A stretch of DNA of 64,000 nt, from positions 1 through 64,000 of the forward strand of contig NW_027473587.1 in assembly GCF_050947335.1 (NCBI RefSeq). The letters run 5' to 3'. Of this stretch, positions 12,783-27,805 are shown piece after piece. Each line of letters begins with the position of its first letter. Position 1 is the stretch's first letter. A model generated the notes under the pieces. It was given only the letters and a program-made list of their open reading frames with translations, searched no databases and was not told where the DNA came from. Origin of the DNA: Megachile rotundata. Taxonomy: Eukaryota > Arthropoda > Insecta > Hymenoptera > Megachilidae. Position numbers and translations under genes: made by a program.

Positions 12783-15272
12783 ACGACAGTTACTATACAT
12801 ATTACTCTTATTATTATCAATCTAACTCATATTATTAGCCATATTATGCTTATATGATCGATAGGACGACAATTACTATACTCATTACTGTTATTATTAT
12901 CAATCTAACTCATATTATTAGCCATATTATGCTTATATGATCGATAGAACGACAATTACTATACTCATTACTCTTATTATTATCAATCTAACTCATATTA
13001 TTAGCCATATTATGCTTATATGATCGATAGTACGACAATTACTATACGCATTACTCTTACTATTATCAATCTAACTCATATTATTAGCCATATTCTGCTT
13101 ATATGATCGATAGAACGACAATTACTATACTTATTACACTCACTATTATCAATCTAACTCATATTATTAGCCATATTATGCTTAAATGATCGATAGAACG
13201 ACAGTTACTATACATATTACTCTTATTATTATCAATCTAACTCATATTATTAGCCATATTATGGTTATATGACCGATAGAACGACAATTACTATACTTAT
13301 TACACTCACTATTATCAATCTAACTCATATTATTAGCCATATTATGCTTATATGATCGATAGAACGACAATTACTATACTTATTACTCTTATTATTATCA
13401 ATCTAACTCATATTATTAGCCATATTATGCTCATATGACCGATAGAACGACAATTACTATACTTATTACACTCACTATTACCAATCTAACTCATATTATT
13501 AACCATATTATGCAGATATGATCGATAGAACGACAATTACTATACTCACTACTCTTATTATTATCAATCTAACTCATATTATTAGCCATATTATGCTTAT
13601 ATGATCGATAGAACGACATTTACTAAACTTATTACACACACTATTATCAATCTAACTTATATTATTAACGATATTATGCAGATATGATCGATAGAACGAC
13701 AATTACTATACTCATTACTCCTATTATTATCAATCTAACTCATATTATTAGCCATATTATGGTTATATGACCGATAGAACGACAATTACTATACTTATTA
13801 CTCTTATTATTATCAATCTAACTCATATTATTAGCCACATTATGCTTATATGATCGATAGTACGACAATTACTATACTCATTACTCTTACTATTATCAAT
13901 CTAACTCATATTATTAGCCATATTCTGCTTATATGATCGATAGAACGACAATTACTATACTTATTACACTCACTATTATCAATCTAACTCATATTATTAG
14001 CCATATTATGCTTATATGATCGATAGAACGACAATTACTATACTTATTACTCTTATTATTATCAATCTAACTTATATTATTAGCCATATTATGCTCATAT
14101 GACCGATAGAACGACAATTACTATACTTATTACACTCACTATTACCAATCTAACTCATATTATTAACCATATTATGCAGATATGATCGATAGAACGACAA
14201 TTACTATACTCACTACTATTATTATTATCAATCTAACTCATATTATTAGCCACATTATGCTTATATGATCGATAGTACGACAATTACTATACTCATTACT
14301 CTTACTATTATCAATATAACTCATGTTATTAGCCATATTCTGCTTATATGATCGATAGAACGACAATTACTATACTTATTACACTCACTATTATCAATCT
14401 AACTCATATTATTAGCCATATTATGCTTATATGATCGATAGAACGACAGTTACTATACATATTACTCTTATTATTATCAATCTAACTCATATTATTAGCC
14501 ATATTATGCTTATATGATCGATAGGACGACAATTACTATACTCATTACTGTTATTATTATCAATCTAACTCATATTATTAGCCATATTATGCTTATATGA
14601 TCGATAGAACGACAATTACTATACTCATTACTCTTATTATTATCAATCTAACTCATATTATTAGCCATATTATGCTTATATGATCGATAGTACGACAATT
14701 ACTATACGCATTACTCTTACTATTATCAATCTAACTCATATTATTAGCCATATTCTGCTTATATGATCGATAGAACGACAATTACTATACTTACTACACT
14801 CACTATTATCAATCTAACTCATATTATTAGCCATATTATGCTTAAATGATCGATAGAACGACAGTTACTATACATATTACTCTTATTATTATCAATCTAA
14901 CTCATATTATTAGCCATATTATGCTTATATGATCGATAGGACGACAATTACTATACTCATTACTGTTATTACTATCAATCTAACTCATATTATTAGGCAT
15001 ATTATGCTTATATGATCGATAGAACGATAATTACTATACATATTACTCTTATTATTATCAATCAAACTCATATTATTAGCCACATTATGCTTATATGATC
15101 GATAGTACGACAATTACTATACTCATTACTCTTACTATTATCAATCTAACTCATATTATTAGCCATATTCTGCTTATATGATCGATAGAACGACAATTAC
15201 TATACTTATTACACTCACTATTATCAATCTAACTCATATTATTAGCCATATTATGCTTATATGATCGATAGA
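12783..15272. repeat. 30-monomer segment, first copy (second at 16269-18758)
   Basis: Thirty consecutive monomers match the segment beginning 3486 bp downstream, in the same order and with the same private variants: the taacgat monomer, ctactattatt, tcatgttatt, cttaaatgatcg and caatcaaactc. One difference noticed is cttactacactc in monomer 179, where monomer 221 has cttattacactc. Beyond monomer 184/226 the two series part. Confidence 0.8.
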
Positions 15273-16268
15273 ACGACAATTACTATACTCACTACTCTTA
15301 TTATTATCAATCTAACTCATATTATTAGCCACATTATGCTTATATGATCGATAGTACGACAATTACTATACTCATTACTCTTACTATTATCAATATAACT
15401 CATATTATTAGCCATATTCTGCTTATATGATCGATAGAACGACAATTACTATACTTATTACACTCACTATTATCAATCTAACTCATATTATAAGCCATAT
15501 TATGCTTATATGATCGATAGAACGACAGTTACTATACATATTACTCTTATTATTATCAATCTAACTCATATTATTAGCCATATTATGCTTATATGATCGA
15601 TAGGACGACAATTACTATACTCATTACTGTTATTATTATTAATCTAACTCATATTATTAGCCACATTATGCTTATATGATCGATAGTACGACAATTACTA
15701 TACTCATTACTCTTACTATTATCAATCTAACTCATATTATTAGCCATATTCTGCTTATATGATCGATAGAACGACAATTACTATACTTATTACACTCACT
15801 ATTATCAATCTAACTCATATTATTAGCCATATTATGCTTATATGATCGATAGAACGACAATTACTATACTTATTACTCTTATTATTATCAATCTAACTTA
15901 TATTATTAGCCATATTATGCTCATATGACCGATAGAACGACAATTACTATACTTATTACACTCACTATTACCAATCTAACTCATATTATTAACCATATTA
16001 TGCAGATATGATCGATAGAACGACAATTACTATACTCACTACTCTTATTATTATCAATCTAACTCATATTATTAGCCACATTATGCTTATATGATCGATA
16101 GTACGACAATTACTATACTCATTACTCTTACTATTATCAATATAACTCATGTTATTAGCCATATTCTGCTTATATGATCGATAGAACGACAATTACTATA
16201 CTTATTACACTCACTATTATCAATCTAACTCATATTATTAGCCATATTATGCTTATATGATCGATAGA

Positions 16269-18758
16269 ACGACAGTTACTATACATATTACTCTTATTAT
16301 TATCAATCTAACTCATATTATTAGCCATATTATGCTTATATGATCGATAGGACGACAATTACTATACTCATTACTGTTATTATTATCAATCTAACTCATA
16401 TTATTAGCCATATTATGCTTATATGATCGATAGAACGACAATTACTATACTCATTACTCTTATTATTATCAATCTAACTCATATTATTAGCCATATTATG
16501 CTTATATGATCGATAGTACGACAATTACTATACGCATTACTCTTACTATTATCAATCTAACTCATATTATTAGCCATATTCTGCTTATATGATCGATAGA
16601 ACGACAATTACTATACTTATTACACTCACTATTATCAATCTAACTCATATTATTAGCCATATTATGCTTAAATGATCGATAGAACGACAGTTACTATACA
16701 TATTACTCTTATTATTATCAATCTAACTCATATTATTAGCCATATTATGGTTATATGACCGATAGAACGACAATTACTATACTTATTACACTCACTATTA
16801 TCAATCTAACTCATATTATTAGCCATATTATGCTTATATGATCGATAGAACGACAATTACTATACTTATTACTCTTATTATTATCAATCTAACTCATATT
16901 ATTAGCCATATTATGCTCATATGACCGATAGAACGACAATTACTATACTTATTACACTCACTATTACCAATCTAACTCATATTATTAACCATATTATGCA
17001 GATATGATCGATAGAACGACAATTACTATACTCACTACTCTTATTATTATCAATCTAACTCATATTATTAGCCATATTATGCTTATATGATCGATAGAAC
17101 GACATTTACTAAACTTATTACACACACTATTATCAATCTAACTTATATTATTAACGATATTATGCAGATATGATCGATAGAACGACAATTACTATACTCA
17201 TTACTCCTATTATTATCAATCTAACTCATATTATTAGCCATATTATGGTTATATGACCGATAGAACGACAATTACTATACTTATTACTCTTATTATTATC
17301 AATCTAACTCATATTATTAGCCACATTATGCTTATATGATCGATAGTACGACAATTACTATACTCATTACTCTTACTATTATCAATCTAACTCATATTAT
17401 TAGCCATATTCTGCTTATATGATCGATAGAACGACAATTACTATACTTATTACACTCACTATTATCAATCTAACTCATATTATTAGCCATATTATGCTTA
17501 TATGATCGATAGAACGACAATTACTATACTTATTACTCTTATTATTATCAATCTAACTTATATTATTAGCCATATTATGCTCATATGACCGATAGAACGA
17601 CAATTACTATACTTATTACACTCACTATTACCAATCTAACTCATATTATTAACCATATTATGCAGATATGATCGATAGAACGACAATTACTATACTCACT
17701 ACTATTATTATTATCAATCTAACTCATATTATTAGCCACATTATGCTTATATGATCGATAGTACGACAATTACTATACTCATTACTCTTACTATTATCAA
17801 TATAACTCATGTTATTAGCCATATTCTGCTTATATGATCGATAGAACGACAATTACTATACTTATTACACTCACTATTATCAATCTAACTCATATTATTA
17901 GCCATATTATGCTTATATGATCGATAGAACGACAGTTACTATACATATTACTCTTATTATTATCAATCTAACTCATATTATTAGCCATATTATGCTTATA
18001 TGATCGATAGGACGACAATTACTATACTCATTACTGTTATTATTATCAATCTAACTCATATTATTAGCCATATTATGCTTATATGATCGATAGAACGACA
18101 ATTACTATACTCATTACTCTTATTATTATCAATCTAACTCATATTATTAGCCATATTATGCTTATATGATCGATAGTACGACAATTACTATACGCATTAC
18201 TCTTACTATTATCAATCTAACTCATATTATTAGCCATATTCTGCTTATATGATCGATAGAACGACAATTACTATACTTATTACACTCACTATTATCAATC
18301 TAACTCATATTATTAGCCATATTATGCTTAAATGATCGATAGAACGACAGTTACTATACATATTACTCTTATTATTATCAATCTAACTCATATTATTAGC
18401 CATATTATGCTTATATGATCGATAGGACGACAATTACTATACTCATTACTGTTATTACTATCAATCTAACTCATATTATTAGGCATATTATGCTTATATG
18501 ATCGATAGAACGATAATTACTATACATATTACTCTTATTATTATCAATCAAACTCATATTATTAGCCACATTATGCTTATATGATCGATAGTACGACAAT
18601 TACTATACTCATTACTCTTACTATTATCAATCTAACTCATATTATTAGCCATATTCTGCTTATATGATCGATAGAACGACAATTACTATACTTATTACAC
18701 TCACTATTATCAATCTAACTCATATTATTAGCCATATTATGCTTATATGATCGATAGA
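16269..18758. repeat. 30-monomer segment, second copy
   Basis: This is the partner of 12783-15272. Its last part (from 17348) also serves as the first copy of a 30-unit tandem HOR whose second copy begins at 19838. One stretch therefore belongs to two overlapping duplications of different period, so they arose at different times. Confidence 0.8.
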
Positions 18759-21663
18759 ACGACAATTACTATACTTATTACTCTTATTATTATCAATCTA
18801 ACTCATATTATTAGCCATATTATGCTCATATGACCGATAGAACGACAATTACTATACTTATTACACTCACTATTACCAATCTAACTCATATTATTAACCA
18901 TATTATGCAGATATGATCGATAGAACGACAATTACTATACTCACTACTCTTATTATTATCAATCTAACTCATATTATTAGCCATATTATGCTTATATGAT
19001 CGATAGAACGACATTTACTAAACTTATTACACACACTATTATCAATCTAACTTATATTATTAACGATATTATGCAGATATGATCGATAGAACGACAATTA
19101 CTATACTCATTACTCCTATTATTATCAATCTAACTCATATTATTAGCCATATTATGGTTATATGACCGATAGAACGACAATTACTATACTTATTACTCTT
19201 ATTATTATCAATCTAACTCATATTATTAGCCACATTATGCTTATATGATCGATAGTACGACAATTACTATACTCATTACTCTTACTATTATCAATCTAAC
19301 TCATATTATTAGCCATATTATGCTCATATGACCGATAGAACGACAATTACTATACTTATTACGCTCACCATTACCAATCTAACTCATATTATTAACCATA
19401 TTATGCAGATATGATCGATAGAACGACAATTACTATACTCACTACTCTTATTATTATCAATCTAACTCATATTATTAGCCACATTATGCTTATATGATCG
19501 ATAGTACGACAATTACTATACTCATTACTCTTACTATTATCAATATAACTCATATTATTAGCCATATTCTGCTTATATGATCGATAGAACGACAATTACT
19601 ATACTTATTACACTCACTATTATCAATCTAACTCATATTATTAGCCATATTATGCTTATATGATCGATAGAACGACAGTTACTACACATATTACTCTTAT
19701 TATTATCAATCTAACTCATATTATTAGCCATATTATGCTTATATGATCGATAGGACGACAATTACTATACTCATTACTGTTATTATTATCAATCTAACTC
19801 ATATTATTAGCCACATTATGCTTATATGATCGATAGTACGACAATTACTATACTCATTACTCTTACTATTATCAATCTAACTCATATTATTAGCCATATT
19901 CTGCTTATATGATCGATAGAACGACAATTACTATACTTATTACACTCACTATTATCAATCTAACTCATATTATTAGCCATATTATGCTTATATGATCGAT
20001 AGAACGACAATTACTATACTTATTACTCTTATTATTATCAATCTAACTTATATTATTAGCCATATTATGCTCATATGACCGATAGAACGACAATTACTAT
20101 ACTTATTACACTCACTATTACCAATCTAACTCATATTATTAACCATATTATGCAGATATGATCGATAGAACGACAATTACTATACTCACTACTCTTATTA
20201 TTATCAATCTAACTCATATTATTAGCCACATTATGCTTATATGATCGATAGTACGACAATTACTATACTCATTACTCTTACTATTATCAATATAACTCAT
20301 GTTATTAGCCATATTCTGCTTATATGATCGATAGAACGACAATTACTATACTTATTACACTCACTATTATCAATCTAACTCATATTATTAGCCATATTAT
20401 GCTTATATGATCGATAGAACGACAGTTACTATACATATTACTCTTATTATTATCAATCTAACTCATATTATTAGCCATATTATGCTTATATGATCGATAG
20501 GACGACAATTACTATACTCATTACTGTTATTATTATCAATCTAACTCATATTATTAGCCATATTATGCTTATATGATCGATAGAACGACAATTACTATAC
20601 TCATTACTCTTATTATTATCAATCTAACTCATATTATTAGCCATATTATGCTTATATGATCGATAGTACGACAATTACTATACGCATTACTCTTACTATT
20701 ATCAATCTAACTCATATTATTAGCCATATTCTGCTTATATGATCGATAGAACGACAATTACTATACTTATTACACTCACTATTATCAATCTAACTCATAT
20801 TATTAGCCATATTATGCTTAAATGATCGATAGAACGACAGTTACTATACATATTACTCTTATTATTATCAATCTAACTCATATTATTAGCCATATTATGC
20901 TTATATGATCGATAGGACGACAATTACTATACTCATTACTGTTATTACTATCAATCTAACTCATATTATTAGGCATATTATGCTTATATGATCGATAGAA
21001 CGATAATTACTATACATATTACTCTTATTATTATCAATCAAACTCATATTATTAGCCACATTATGCTTATATGATCGATAGTACGACAATTACTATACTC
21101 ATTACTCTTACTATTATCAATCTAACTCATATTATTAGCCATATTCTGCTTATATGATCGATAGAACGACAATTACTATACTTATTACACTCACTATTAT
21201 CAATCTAACTCATATTATTAGCCATATTATGCTTATATGATCGATAGAACGACAATTACTATACTTATTACTCTTATTATTATCAATCTAACTCATATTA
21301 TTAGCCATATTATGCTCATATGACCGATAGAACGACAATTACTATACTTATTACACTCACTATTACCAATCTAACTCATATTATTAACCATATTATGCAG
21401 ATATGATCGATAGAACGACAATTACTATACTCACTACTCTTATTATTATCAATCTAACTCATATTATTAGCCATATTATGCTTATATGATCGATAGAACG
21501 ACATTTACTAAACTTATTACACACACTATTATCAATCTAACTTATATTATTAACGATATTATGCAGATATGATCGATAGAACGACAATTACTATACTCAT
21601 TACTCCTATTATTATCAATCTAACTCATATTATTAGCCATATTATGGTTATATGACCGATAGA
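17348..21663. repeat. 30-unit (2490-bp) tandem HOR, one full and one partial copy
   Basis: Monomers 210-231 and 240-261 share order and private markers at a spacing of 30 units: tcatgttatt at 215 and 245, caatcaaactc at 224 and 254, taacgat at 230 and 260. Monomers 233-239 (19257-19837) have no partner in this pair and instead resemble monomers 143-149, including the rare actacacat change. Confidence 0.8.
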
Positions 21664-24600
21664 ACGACAATTACTATACATATTACTCTTATTATTATCA
21701 ATCTAACTCATATTATTAGCCATATTATGCTTATATGATCGATAGGACGACAATTACTAGACTCATTACTCTTATTATTATCAATCTGACTCATATTATT
21801 ATCCATATTATGCTTATACGATCGATAGAACGACAATTACTATACTTTTTACTCTTATTATTATCAATCTAACTCATATTATTAGCCATATTATGCTTAT
21901 ATGATCGATAGTACGACAATTACTATACTCATTACTCTTACTATTATCAATATAACTCATATTATTAGCCATATTCTGCTTATATGATCGATAGAACGAC
22001 AATTACTATACTTATTACACTCACTATTATCAATCTAACTCATATTATTAGCCATATTATGCTTATATGATCGATAGAACGACAGTTACTATACATATTA
22101 CTCTTATTATTATCAATCTAACTCATATTATTAGCCATATTATGCTTATATGATCGATAGGACGACAATTACTAGACTCATTACTCTTATTATTATCAAT
22201 CTAACTCATATTATTAGCCATATTATGCTTATATGATCGATAGAACGACAATTACTATACTCATTACTCTTATTATTATCAATCTAACTCATATTATTAG
22301 CTATATTATGCTTATATGATCGATAGAACGACATTTACTAAACTTATTACACTCACTATTATCAATGTAACTCATATTATTAACCATATTATGCAGATAT
22401 GATCGTTAGAACGACAATTACTAGACTCATTATTCTTATTATTATCAATCTAACTCATATTATTAGGCATGTTATGCTTATATGATCGATAGAACGATAA
22501 TTACTATACATATTACTCTTATTATTATCAATCTAACTCATATTATTAGCCATATTATGCTTATATGATCGATAGGACGACAATTACTATACTCATTACT
22601 GTTATTATTATCAATCTAACTCATATTATTAGTCATATTATGCTTATATGATCGATAGAACGACAATTACTATACTCATTACTCTTATTATTATCAATGT
22701 AACTCATATTATTAGCTATATTATGCTTATATGATCGATACAACGACATTTACTAAACTTATTACACTCACTATTATCAATCTAACTCATATTATTAACC
22801 ATATTATGCAGATATGATCGATAGAACGACAATTACTATACTTATTATTCTTATTATTATCAATCTAACTCATATTATTAGCCACATTATGCTTATATGA
22901 TCGATAGTACGACAATTACTATACTCATTACTCTTACTATTATCAATCTAACTCATATTATTAGCCATATTCTGCTTATATGATCGATAGAACGACAATT
23001 ACTATACTTATTACACTCACTATTATCAATCTAACTCATATTATTAGCCATATTATGCTTATATGATCGATAGAACGACAATTACTATACTTATTACTCT
23101 TATTGTTATCAATCTAACTCATATTATTAGCCATATTATGCTTATATGATCGATAGGACGACAATTACTATACTCTTTACTGTTATTATTATCAATCTAA
23201 CTCATATGATTAGCCATATTATGCTTATATGATCGATAGGACGACAATTACTATACTCATTACTGTTATTATTATGAATCTAACTCATATTATTAGCCAT
23301 ATTATGCTTATATGATCGATAGAACGACAATTACTATACTTATTACTCTTATTATTATCAATGTAACTAATATTATTAGCTATATTATGCTTATATGATC
23401 GATAGAACGACATTTACTAAACTTATTACACTCACTATTATCAATGTAACTCATATTATTAACCATATTATGCAGATATGATCGATAGAACGACAATTAC
23501 TATACTCATTACTGTTATTATTATCAATCTAACTCATATTATTAGCCATATTATGCTTATATGATCGATAGAACGACAATTACTATACTCATTACTCTTA
23601 TTATTATCAATCTAACTCATATTACTAGCCATATTATGCTTATATGATCGATAGTACGACAATTACTATACGCATTACTCTTACTATTATCAATCTAACT
23701 CATATTATTAGCCATATTCTGCTTATATGATCGATAGAACGACAATTACTATACTTATTACACTCACTATTATCAATCTAACTCATATTATTAGCCATAT
23801 TATGCTTATATGATCGATAGAACGACAGTTACTATACATATTACTCTTATTATTATCAATCTAACTAATATTATTAGCTATATTATGCTTATATGATCGA
23901 TAGAACGACAATTACTATACTCATTACTCTTATTATTATCAATCTAACTCATATTATTAGCCATATTATGGTTATATGACCGATAGAACGACAATTACCA
24001 TACTTATTACTCTTATTATTATCAATCTAACTCATATTATTAGCCACATTATGCTTATATGATCGATAGTACGACAATTACTATACTCATTACTCTTACT
24101 ATTATCAATCTAACTCATATTATTAGCCATATTCTGCTTATATGATCGATAGAACGACAATTACTATACTTATTACACTCACTATTATCAATCTAACTCA
24201 TATTATTAGCCATATTATGCTTATATGATCGATAGAACGACAATTACTATACTTATTACTCTTATTATTATCAATCTAACTCATATTATTAGCCATATTA
24301 TGCTCATATGACCGATAGAACGACAATTACTATACTTATTACACTCACTATTACCAATCTAACTCATATTTTTAACCATATTATGCAGATATGATCGATA
24401 GAACGACAATTACTATACTCACTACTCTTATTATTATCAATCTAACTCATATTATTAGCCACATTATGCTTATATGATCGATAGTACGACAATTACTATA
24501 CTCATTACTCTTACTATTATCAATATAACTCATATTATTAGCCATATTCTGCTTATATGATCGATAGAACGACAATTACTATACTTATTACACTCACTAT

Positions 24601-25730
24601 TATCAATCTAACTCATATTATTAGCCATATTATGCTTATATGATCGATAGAACGACAGTTACTATACATATTACTCTTATTATTATCAATCTAACTCATA
24701 TTATTAGCCATATTATGCTTATATGATCGATAGGACGACAATTACTAGACTCATTACTCTTATTATTATCAATCTAACTCATATTATTAGCCATATTATG
24801 CTTATATGATCGATAGAACGACAATTACTATACTCATTACTCTTATTATTATCAATCTAACTCATATTATTAGCTATATTATGCTTATATGATCGATAGA
24901 ACGACATTTACTAAACTTATTACACTCACTATTATCAATGTAACTCATATTATTAACCATATTATGCAGATATGATCGTTAGAACGACAATTACTAGACT
25001 CATTATTCTTATTATTATCAATCTAACTCATATTATTAGGCATGTTATGCTTATATGATCGATAGAACGATAATTACTATACATATTACTCTTATTATTA
25101 TCAATCTAACTCATATTATTAGCCATATTATGCTTATATGATCGATAGGACGACAATTACTATACTCATTACTGTTATTATTATCAATCTAACTCATATT
25201 ATTAGTCATATTATGCTTATATGATCGATAGAACGACAATTACTATACTCATTACTCTTATTATTATCAATGTAACTCATATTATTAGCTATATTATGCT
25301 TATATGATCGATACAACGACATTTACTAAACTTATTACACTCACTATTATCAATCTAACTCATATTATTAACCATATTATGCAGATATGATCGATAGAAC
25401 GACAATTACTATACTTATTATTCTTATTATTATCAATCTAACTCATATTATTAGCCACATTATGCTTATATGATCGATAGTACGACAATTACTATACTCA
25501 TTACTCTTACTATTATCAATCTAACTCATATTATTAGCCATATTCTGCTTATATGATCGATAGAACGACAATTACTATACTTATTACACTCACTATTATC
25601 AATCTAACTCATATTATTAGCCATATTATGCTTATATGATCGATAGAACGACAATTACTATACTTATTACTCTTATTGTTATCAATCTAACTCATATTAT
25701 TAGCCATATTATGCTTATATGATCGATAGG
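21664..25730. repeat. Region If: 31-unit higher-order repeat
   Basis: Monomers 265-283 (21913-23489) correspond to 296-314 (24486-26062), 31 units (2573 bp) apart. Clear private markers are the gatcgttag ending followed by ctcattattc (22411 and 24984), aggcatgttatgc, the acaacg junction, cttattattc and attgttatc. The second copy runs past 25731 into the next block. Monomer 280 has tcatatgatt where monomer 311 has tcatattatt. Confidence 0.82.
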
Positions 25731-27430
25731 ACGACAATTACTATACTCTTTACTGTTATTATTATCAATCTAACTCATATTATTAGCCATATTATGCTTA
25801 TATGATCGATAGGACGACAATTACTATACTCATTACTGTTATTATTATGAATCTAACTCATATTATTAGCCATATTATGCTTATATGATCGATAGAACGA
25901 CAATCACTATACTTATTACTCTTATTATTATCAATGTAACTAATATTATTAGCTATATTATGCTTATATGATCGATAGAACGACATTTACTAAACTTATT
26001 ACACTCACTATTATCAATGTAACTCATATTATTAACCATATTATGCAGATATGATCGATAGAACGACAATTACTATACTCATTACTCTTATTATTATCAA
26101 TCTAACTCATATTATTAGCCATATTATGCTTATATGATCGATAGAACGACAATTACTATACTTATTACTCTTATTATTATCAATCTAACTCATATTATTA
26201 GCCACATTATGCTTATATGATCGATAGTACGACAATTACTATACTCATTACTCTTACTATTATCAATCTAACTCATATTATTAGCCATATTCTGCTTATA
26301 TGATCGATAGAACGACAATTACTATACTTATTACACTCACTATTATCAATCTAACTCATATTATTAGCCATATTATGCTTATATGATCGATAGAACAACA
26401 ATTACTATACTCATTACTCCTATTACTATCAATCTAACTCATATTATTAGCCATATTATGGTTATATGACCGATAGAACGACAATTACTATACTTATTAC
26501 TCTTATTATTATCAATCTAACTCATATTATTAGCCACATTATGCTTATATGATCGATAGTACGACAATTACTATACTCATTACTCTTACTATTATCAATC
26601 TAACTCATATTATTAGCCATATTCTGCTTATATGATCGATAGAACGACAATTACTATACTTATTACACTCACTATTATCAATCTAACTCATATTATTAGC
26701 CATATTATGCTTATATGATCGATAGAACGACAATTACTATACTTATTACTCTTATTATTATCAATCTAACTCATATTATTAGCCATATTATGCTCATATG
26801 ACCGATAGAACGACAATTACTATACTTATTACACTCACTATTACCAATCTAACTCATATTATTAGCCATATTATGCTTATATGATCGATAGGACGACAAT
26901 TACTATACTCATTACTGTTATTATTATCAATCTAACTCATATTATTAGCCATATTATGCTTATATGATCGATAGAACGACAATTACTATACTCATTACTC
27001 TTATTATTATCAATCTAACTCATATTATTAGCCATATTATGCTTATATGATCGATAGTACGACAATTACTATACGCATTACTCTTACTATTATCAATCTA
27101 ACTCATATTATTAGCCATATTCTGCTTATATGATCGATAGAACGACAATTACTATACTTATTACACTCACTATTATCAATCTAACTCATATTATTAGCCA
27201 TATTATGCTTATATGATCGATAGAACGACAGTTACTATACATATTGCTCTTATTATTATCAATCTAACTCATATTATTAGCCATATTATGCTTATATGAT
27301 CGATAGGACGACAATTACTATACTCATTACTGTTATTACTATCAATCTAACTCATATTATTAGGCATATTATGCTTATATGATCGATAGAACGATAATTA
27401 CTATACATATTACTCTTATTATTATCAATC
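25731..27430. repeat. Near-identical second copy of the first 1.7 kb of the window
   Basis: Monomers 311-331 repeat monomers 1-21 in the same order at a spacing of 310 units (25,730 bp). They share even singleton variants: acgacaatcactat (167 and 25897) and acaacaattac (665 and 26395). Reading along both copies I noticed one substitution (ctattatta against ctattacta, near 26425) before they part inside monomer 331 near 27430, where tctacctc and agctat replace tctaactc and agccat. Confidence 0.88.
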
Positions 27431-27805
27431 TACCTCATATTATTAGCTATATTATGCTTATATGATCGATAGAACGACATTTACTAAACTTATTACACTC
27501 ACTATTATCAATGTAACTCATATTATTAACCATATTATGCAGATATGATCGTTAGAACGACAATTACTATACTCATTACTCTTATTATTATTAATCTAAC
27601 TCATATTATTAACCATATTATGCAGATATGATCGATAGAACGACAATTACTAGACTCATTTTTCTTATTATTATCAATCTAACTCATATTATTAGGCATA
27701 TTATGCTTATATGATCGATAGAACGATAATTACTATACATATTACTCTTATTATTATCAATCTACCTCATATTATTAGCCATATTATGCTTATATGATCG
27801 ATAGG
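27431..27805. repeat. Junction monomers after the 25.7-kb-spaced duplication
   Basis: The end of monomer 331 and monomers 332-335 mix types from other blocks: agctat, the gatcgttag ending, an attaaccat/gcagatatg ending on a ctcattac front, tcatttttctt and tctacctc twice. The tctacctc change was seen only here, in two monomers four units apart, so it probably spread by a local exchange. Confidence 0.55.

Larger units (their letters stand above)
11953..21663. repeat. Region Ie: 30- and 42-unit higher-order repeats
   Basis: Monomers 145-261 are built from variants that are rare elsewhere: ctcactactc, caatataactc, attaccaatc with the gcagatatg ending, and an acacacta/taacgat monomer at 13613, 17099, 19008 and 21498. 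Monomers 155-184 (12783-15272) correspond to 197-226 (16269-18758), 42 units (3486 bp) apart. Monomers 210-231 correspond to 240-261, 30 units (2490 bp) apart. Private markers include tcatgttatt at monomers 173, 195, 215 and 245, the cttaaatgatcg ending, and ataagcc at monomers 154 and 187. Confidence 0.82.
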
